The notes under the pieces were generated by a model that saw nothing but the letters and a program-made list of their open reading frames with translations, searched no databases and was not told where the DNA came from. A stretch of 53,839 nt of DNA from Pseudomonadota bacterium (lineage in GTDB: Bacteria > Pseudomonadota > Alphaproteobacteria > Rhizobiales > Hyphomicrobiaceae): NCBI GenBank assembly GCA_023423275.1, contig JAFAFW010000021.1:1-53839 (forward strand), written 5' to 3'. Of this stretch, positions 49,573 to 53,839 are shown one piece after another (position 1 is the first letter of the stretch; each line of letters opens with the position of its first letter). The position numbers and the translations under genes were made by a program.

Positions 49573-51375
49573 ATGACCAAGTCACCGGTTCAGCCACAGC
49601 GATCCCTGTTCCGGAAGTACTTCACGGTCTTGTTTTTTGCTGTCGTTGTTCCGCTGCTGGTCAACGGCGGGGTTCAGACGTGGTTTGGCTACCGTGATCA
49701 GCGCGCCTTTCTCGACAGTTTTTTACGTCGTGAGGCGGGGTCAGCCTCCACAAAGATTCAGGGCTTTCTGGACGGCATCGAAGACCAGCTTGGATGGGCG
49801 GTCCAGATCCCTTGGCCAGACAAGCGTGACGGCAGTGACGAACAACATCAGGTGGATGCCAAAAGAATCATGCGCCTGGCGCCCGCCATCTTCAACCTGA
49901 CGCTTGTTGACGGAACTGGAAGAGAGCGGCTGTCCATCTCCCGGCTTGAACTCGACAGGATCGGGAGTGGGTTTGACCTCTCGGAAGACCCGGCTGTTTT
50001 GGGGGCACGCTCAGCGCGGGTTTGGTACGGTCCGGTCGTCTATCGGGCGGGTTCGGAACCTTTTATGAGCCTCGCGGTTTCCGGCAACCGTCCGTCCGTC
50101 GGCGTCGCCATCGCTCAAATCAACCTGAAGCTGATCCGGGATGTCATCTCGGCGATCAAGATCGGCGATACAGGGCAAGCTTTCGTCGTGGACAAGCCCG
50201 GTCGGCTCATTGCACATCCCGATATCAATCTGGTGCTGCGAGGCACCGACGAAACGACGTTGAGATCTTTGCAGGAGCTCCGAGCAGCCGTCGCAGCCGG
50301 CGCGAGTGACGTTACCATCGGCAGTGGTGCCGAGAGACAGCGCGTCGTGGCCGCGATGACATCGATCGCGGGCGTCGACTGGAGCGTCTTCGTTATCCAG
50401 CCAGCGCCTGAAGCGTTCGCATCGATTTATGCTTTGATGTGGCGAACGGGGGGAGTGCTTCTCCTTAGCATTATCGCGGCCACTCTCCTCGCCTATTGGC
50501 TTGCCCTCCGGACAGCAGTTCCCATCCATTTGCTCGAGGAAGGCGCCAGCCGGATCGGGGCGGGGCAATTCGATCATCGGATTGAAATCGAGACCGGTGA
50601 TGAATTTCAAAGCCTCGCTCAACGCCTCAATGAGATGGCCAGTGGGCTTGCCGTGTCCCAGGAACGGTCAGAGCGTATTGCGCGCCTCCGTCGTTTCTTG
50701 GCACCACAGGTCGCTGAACTCGTCGATTCTGCGGGGCACGAGAGTTTGCTGGAGGGACAACGCACGCAGGTTGTGGTGGCATTTTGCGATTTACGGGGCT
50801 TTACGACTTTCTCATCCAGGGTCGAACCTGATGAAGTCATGATCGTGCTGAATCAATATCATGAGGTGCTCGGCGCGATAATCACTCGCTATGGCGCTAC
50901 ACTGACGAGTTTTTCAGGAGATGGGCTTATGGTATTGGTGAACGCTCCTGTTCCATGCCCCGATCCGGCGTATCACGCCATCCGCATGGTCATCGATATG
51001 CAGAATTCGGTGCAGGATTTGATTTTGGAATGGACGGGGCGCGGCCATCGGATCGGCTTCGGCATCGGGCTCGCCATGGGGCCGGCAACGGTTGGGCGGA
51101 TCGGATATGAGGGGCGCTACGACTACACCGCGATTGGAACCGTCGTAAACTTGGCTTCCCGTCTGTGCTCGTTAGCAGCCAACGGGCAGATCCTGATTGA
51201 CGAGGCGGCAGCCGCATCCGTCGGCGAGCATGCAGCTCTCGTCGATATTGGTCCGCGCCTCCTGAGGGGGTACGATCAAGAGGTACCGATCTTCGCCATT
51301 AAGACATCCTTGAATCCCGGTGATGGTTCTACGGAATTGGGTGACGTCACAGGTGGGCCAAATTCTAACTTGTAA
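49573..51375 (+). CDS. Membrane adenylate/guanylate cyclase (class III) with Cache sensor and HAMP
   Basis: 600 residues. A first membrane helix (YFTVLFFAVVVPLLVNGGVQ), a ~240-residue periplasmic double-Cache sensor (with VGVAIAQINLKLIRDVISAI and the AFVVDKPGRLIAHPD strand), a second helix (GGVLLLSIIAATLLAYWLAL), a HAMP linker (VPIHLLEEGASRIGAGQFDH followed by RIEIETGDEF) and a class III cyclase domain. In the cyclase, VVVAFCDLRGFTTFSSRVEP holds the first metal aspartate, LTSFSGDGLMVLVNAP the second, and YDYTAIGTVVNLASRL the transition-state residues. It makes cAMP (or cGMP) in response to an external signal. The next gene, 240 bases on, encodes a Tat-exported binding protein that might supply the signal. 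Confidence 0.92.
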   Translation: MTKSPVQPQRSLFRKYFTVLFFAVVVPLLVNGGVQTWFGYRDQRAFLDSFLRREAGSASTKIQGFLDGIEDQLGWAVQIPWPDKRDGSDEQHQVDAKRIMRLAPAIFNLTLVDGTGRERLSISRLELDRIGSGFDLSEDPAVLGARSARVWYGPVVYRAGSEPFMSLAVSGNRPSVGVAIAQINLKLIRDVISAIKIGDTGQAFVVDKPGRLIAHPDINLVLRGTDETTLRSLQELRAAVAAGASDVTIGSGAERQRVVAAMTSIAGVDWSVFVIQPAPEAFASIYALMWRTGGVLLLSIIAATLLAYWLALRTAVPIHLLEEGASRIGAGQFDHRIEIETGDEFQSLAQRLNEMASGLAVSQERSERIARLRRFLAPQVAELVDSAGHESLLEGQRTQVVVAFCDLRGFTTFSSRVEPDEVMIVLNQYHEVLGAIITRYGATLTSFSGDGLMVLVNAPVPCPDPAYHAIRMVIDMQNSVQDLILEWTGRGHRIGFGIGLAMGPATVGRIGYEGRYDYTAIGTVVNLASRLCSLAANGQILIDEAAAASVGEHAALVDIGPRLLRGYDQEVPIFAIKTSLNPGDGSTELGDVTGGPNSNL

Positions 51376-51616
51376 TCAATCTCGCTCCTGTGCTGCCAGT
51401 GAGCCAGCTCGCGTCGGTTATTGAAGGTGCGCCCACCGCTGTTCGGTGATTGCGACCGAACGCCGACAGCGTTGAGCACCGACACCTGAGGATCGGGCTC
51501 TAAATAAGACGAATTGATTGCGGTTCTGATTATCTGTCCGATTTGAAAATCCCGAACCACTTTGATGTGGTACGGTTTGAGGCGCTTGGCGTAGTCCGGA
51601 GCACTGGGAGCCCTAT

Positions 51617-52597
51617 ATGAAACGGCGGAAGTTCATCACCGCCCTCGGCGGTGCGCTGGCGGCATGGCCCTTGGCAGCGCATGGGCAACAATCATCGAGC
51701 AGAATACTGCGCATCGGCACGGTGCAGGTCGGATCTAGAACCCGCCCGCAAGTGGTCGCATTCCTGCAGCGGTTGCGAGAGCTCGGTTATGTCGAGGGAC
51801 TAAATTTATCGTTCGACTACATCAATGTCGCGGGCCAGATTGATCGCTATGGCGCCGCCATGAAGGACCTAGTCAGGAGCAATGTCGACATTGTCTTTGC
51901 TCCCGGTCCGGAGATCGCGTTGAAATCGGCAATCGCCGCGACGCGGACGCTGCCAATCGTGACAATCGCGATCGACTACGACGTGGTGGCCAAAGGTTAC
52001 GTTAAAAGCCTCTCGCGGCCGGGCGGCAATGTCACCGGAACCGCGTTATTGCAACTCGAACTCACCGTGAAGCGTTTGCAGCTTATGAGAGATGCTTTTC
52101 CGGATATGCAGGGTGCGGTGGTGTTGTGGGATCGGATTTCCGCTGATCAATGGCAAGTGGCACAGGAGGCGGCAGCTCGGTTAGGATTGAAAATCTCCGG
52201 CATTGAGCTGCGAAATGCACCGTACGACTACGAGGCGGCGCTAGCCCAGGCGCCATCAGAACACCGCGGAGCGGCCTTCATGCTATCGTCACCGGTATTT
52301 TTTCCGGATCGTGTTCGATTTGCGAACATCGCGTTGCATCATCGGACCGCATCCATGTTTGTGTTTCGTGAATATGCAGAGGCTGGCGGCCTGATGTCCT
52401 ATGGGCCAAGCCTACCGGGCACGTTCCGGCTGGCCGCCGACTATGTGGATCGCATTGCCAAAGGCGCAAAGCCCGCCGATCTGCCGATTGAGCAGCCGAC
52501 GAAATTTGAGTTCTTCATTAACCTGAAGACGGCGAAGGCGCTTGGCCGACCCATTCCGGCGGGTGTGATCGCAGCCGCCGACGAAGTGATGGAGTGA
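51617..52597 (+). CDS. Tat-exported ABC_sub_bind-type solute-binding protein
   Basis: 326 residues. The N-terminus MKRRKFITALGGALAAWPLA then AHGQQ is a twin-arginine (RRKFI) signal. The mature part fits the PF04392 family: RILRIGTVQVGS, VVAFLQRLRELGYVEGLNLS, DLVRSNVDIVFAPGPEIALK, RTLPIVTIAIDYDVVAKGYV, LSRPGGNVTGTALLQLELTV and FRLAADYVDRIAKGAKPADL followed by PIEQPTKFEFFINLKTAKAL. Such orphan binding proteins without ABC partners abound in Bradyrhizobiaceae. Ligand unknown. GGGAG precedes the ATG. Confidence 0.92.
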   Translation: MKRRKFITALGGALAAWPLAAHGQQSSSRILRIGTVQVGSRTRPQVVAFLQRLRELGYVEGLNLSFDYINVAGQIDRYGAAMKDLVRSNVDIVFAPGPEIALKSAIAATRTLPIVTIAIDYDVVAKGYVKSLSRPGGNVTGTALLQLELTVKRLQLMRDAFPDMQGAVVLWDRISADQWQVAQEAAARLGLKISGIELRNAPYDYEAALAQAPSEHRGAAFMLSSPVFFPDRVRFANIALHHRTASMFVFREYAEAGGLMSYGPSLPGTFRLAADYVDRIAKGAKPADLPIEQPTKFEFFINLKTAKALGRPIPAGVIAAADEVME

Positions 52598-52987
52598 GGA
52601 CGTGTGTGTCAGCTTTTGGCCTCGTCGCGTCGACACCTGGAGGAGGGTTTTCGACCATCGCGACCGTTCACCTGGAGCCGTAGCCGCAGCAGGACTTTGT
52701 CTCGACAGCCGCTGCCCGGCGATCTTCGCTGCCTTGAGTGTGTGAAGAACGAGCAATTCAGCGATCACCAATCGTCGAGCATGATCTGGTCCGGCCCCCG
52801 ATGCCATACCTTTGAGTTCGTATGGATGGATATGAGCGCGGCCTCGGACACCTCCAGTCAGTCATCCGCATCGACCTGAATCTAAGTGTCATGCGATATC
52901 GGATGTCGGCGGTGGACTGCGTCCCGAGCCACCGTCGCTCCAAGGTCCGCTTGGACAGGCGAAACTTCAGAAACTTCGAGAGGCGCC
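52598..52987. other. Intergenic stretch without a supported gene
   Basis: No frame with convincing protein character is seen. A short + strand stretch (CLECVKNEQFSDHQ and CHTFEFVWMDMSAAS) could be the decayed tail of a small zinc-ribbon protein of the type common in Bradyrhizobium, but it is too weak to call. Confidence 0.3.
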
Positions 52988-53539
52988 ATGCAGCTTTTGC
53001 TGATTACCGGGCCAGCCGGCGTAGGTAAATCGACGCTGTGCTGGGAGATGAGCGCCCAACTCGCCGCGCAGCACGTCGCCCATGCGGTTGTCGAAACCGA
53101 CGAACTCGACAGGGTCTATCCGCGCCCCAGTTCCGAGGAGCTTGCCAGACTGCAACCCGGCATTACCGACGTTAGCAGCATCAATCTCGCCGCGATCTGG
53201 TCGACATATCGGAGCTTGGGGCACTCGCGCCTGATCATGTCAGGTGTCATGATGCACTTGAACTTCGATAAGCGATGGATACTTGCCGCGATACCTGACG
53301 CACGGATCACCGTAGTTCGCATGCTCGCGACCGAACCCACGTTACTGGCGCGCCTCGCGCGGCGCGAGATTGGCTCCGGCGCGGACGAACAGGCGCAGCG
53401 CTCGCTTCGGCAAGCAAGGCGCATAGCAAGCGAAGACACAGAAGGCGTGATCGTTTTACCTACCGATGGGAAGGAACCGGCAGAACTCGCAGAGATCATT
53501 CTTAGGGAGGCTGGTTGGCGGAATACAGATCGGGAGTGA
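52988..53539 (+). CDS. P-loop kinase/ATPase, small AAA_33-like
   Basis: 183 residues. Walker A LLITGPAGVGKSTLCWEM lies at the very N-terminus; AVVETDELDRVYPRP is the acidic strand after the P-loop typical of gluconate/shikimate-kinase-like proteins. An arginine-rich segment (RLARREIGSGADEQAQRSLR) may be the lid. ATG 52988 after GAGAGG is chosen, since the longer frame adds nothing recognisable. A small-molecule phosphotransferase is likely; no partner gene shows the substrate. Confidence 0.8.
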   Translation: MQLLLITGPAGVGKSTLCWEMSAQLAAQHVAHAVVETDELDRVYPRPSSEELARLQPGITDVSSINLAAIWSTYRSLGHSRLIMSGVMMHLNFDKRWILAAIPDARITVVRMLATEPTLLARLARREIGSGADEQAQRSLRQARRIASEDTEGVIVLPTDGKEPAELAEIILREAGWRNTDRE

Positions 53540-53630
53540 CTGCCACGCACCTCATCCCGACATCGCCTGACGGTCCGCTCCCGGGTCGATCATGTTGCAC
53601 GCAATCCGTTTCGCACCGGGAGGTTTGGCG

Positions 53631-53839
53631 TCAACGTTGCGAAGCTGGCCCCATGCCTTGGATCAAGTGATCGGTGATCCAGCGTCCGGCGGGGCCTGGT
53701 GGCGTGTCCCGGCGGTAAATCAAGCTCAGGGCCATGCTGTGGGTATCGGCGGGACGATGGGCAAGGTTGAGCACCGCCAGCCGCCCGGACGCGATGTCGT
53801 CCTCGACCGTCTCCCGGGGCATGAACCCCCAGCCGAGGC
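53631..53839 (-). CDS. LysR-family regulator, C-terminal part (5' end outside window)
   Basis: The frame runs to the end of the window without a stop, so the gene continues beyond it. It reads LGWGFMPRETVEDDIASGRL, AVLNLAHRPADTHSMALSLI and YRRDTPPGPAGRWITDHLIQ, the usual last third of a LysR effector domain (G-x-G-xx-P-xxxVxxDLAxGRL). It is convergent with the P-loop kinase gene. Confidence 0.75.
   Translation of the reverse strand, partial: LGWGFMPRETVEDDIASGRLAVLNLAHRPADTHSMALSLIYRRDTPPGPAGRWITDHLIQGMGPASQR

Overview
The window is a GC-rich (by eye about 60%) stretch of an alphaproteobacterial chromosome, most likely Hyphomicrobiales. Pointers are the dense mix of TRAP, TTT and ABC importers with GntR/LysR regulators, the CHASE/Cache-HAMP adenylate cyclase followed by a Tat-type ABC_sub_bind protein, an LpxE/RgtE/ArnT-like envelope operon, and GTCATCCCGG-type palindromic repeats. 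This is inference from gene content; no rRNA or intact tRNA is present. The stretch is catabolic and accessory, and carries many gene remnants: two tyrosine-recombinase fragments, pieces of LacI, PhnC, UspA, PhnN, LysR and an acyl-CoA ligase, and a tRNA-like 3' fragment.

Layout. (1) 1-2.8 kb: 3' part of an autotransporter gene, then a recombinase remnant. (2) 2.8-9.9 kb: a GntR-FCD regulator, a TRAP transporter (DctPQM), an isocitrate/isopropylmalate-dehydrogenase-like enzyme, a Gfo/Idh/MocA oxidoreductase and a PDC-hydrolase-type amidohydrolase, forming a carboxylate or sugar-acid catabolic island. (3) 10.5-13 kb: a secreted protein coupled to a PstS-like/OmpA fusion. (4) 13-15.5 kb: a MarR regulator with a C-terminal four-cysteine cluster, divergent from an operon for a secreted protein, a CxxC glutaredoxin-like protein, a hexameric tyrosine-coordinated haem protein (HTHP) and a CPGC redoxin. 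Two near-identical 21-bp palindromes lie in the divergent promoter. (5) 15.6-20.7 kb: a phosphonoalanine-type cluster (LysR, ABC importer, aminotransferase, phosphonopyruvate hydrolase) whose ATPase and permease genes have collapsed into one in-frame chimera. (6) 21-24.5 kb: a lipid-phosphatase, GT2-GtrA and GT39 operon.

(7) 25.4-36.4 kb: a phosphorus-scavenging region with a PhnF-like regulator, a Ugp-type ABC importer, a GpdQ-like phosphodiesterase, PhnM, PhnDCE and a DUF1045 2H-phosphoesterase-like protein. Three candidate Pho boxes precede its transcription units. The C-P lyase core (phnGHIJKL) is not here, and phnN is only a fragment. (8) 36.4-41 kb: a second recombinase remnant, a TRIC-family channel, and an MFS exporter paired with an M20 amidohydrolase. 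(9) 41.2-48.6 kb: a tripartite tricarboxylate transporter regulon (Ldh-type dehydrogenase, HIBADH-type dehydrogenase, TctC, GntR, TctB, TctA, HpcH/HpaI aldolase) tied together by a repeated operator-like motif, TTGTTGACAA, placed in pairs at three promoters. (10) 48.6-53.8 kb: gene debris, an adenylate cyclase, a Tat-type solute-binding protein, a P-loop kinase and the edge of a LysR gene.

The most novel-looking system is the HTHP/redoxin/CxxC operon under a cysteine-cluster MarR regulator. The TTGTTGACAA regulon and the ATPase-permease chimera are next. All family assignments rest on motif recognition by eye; no database search was run.
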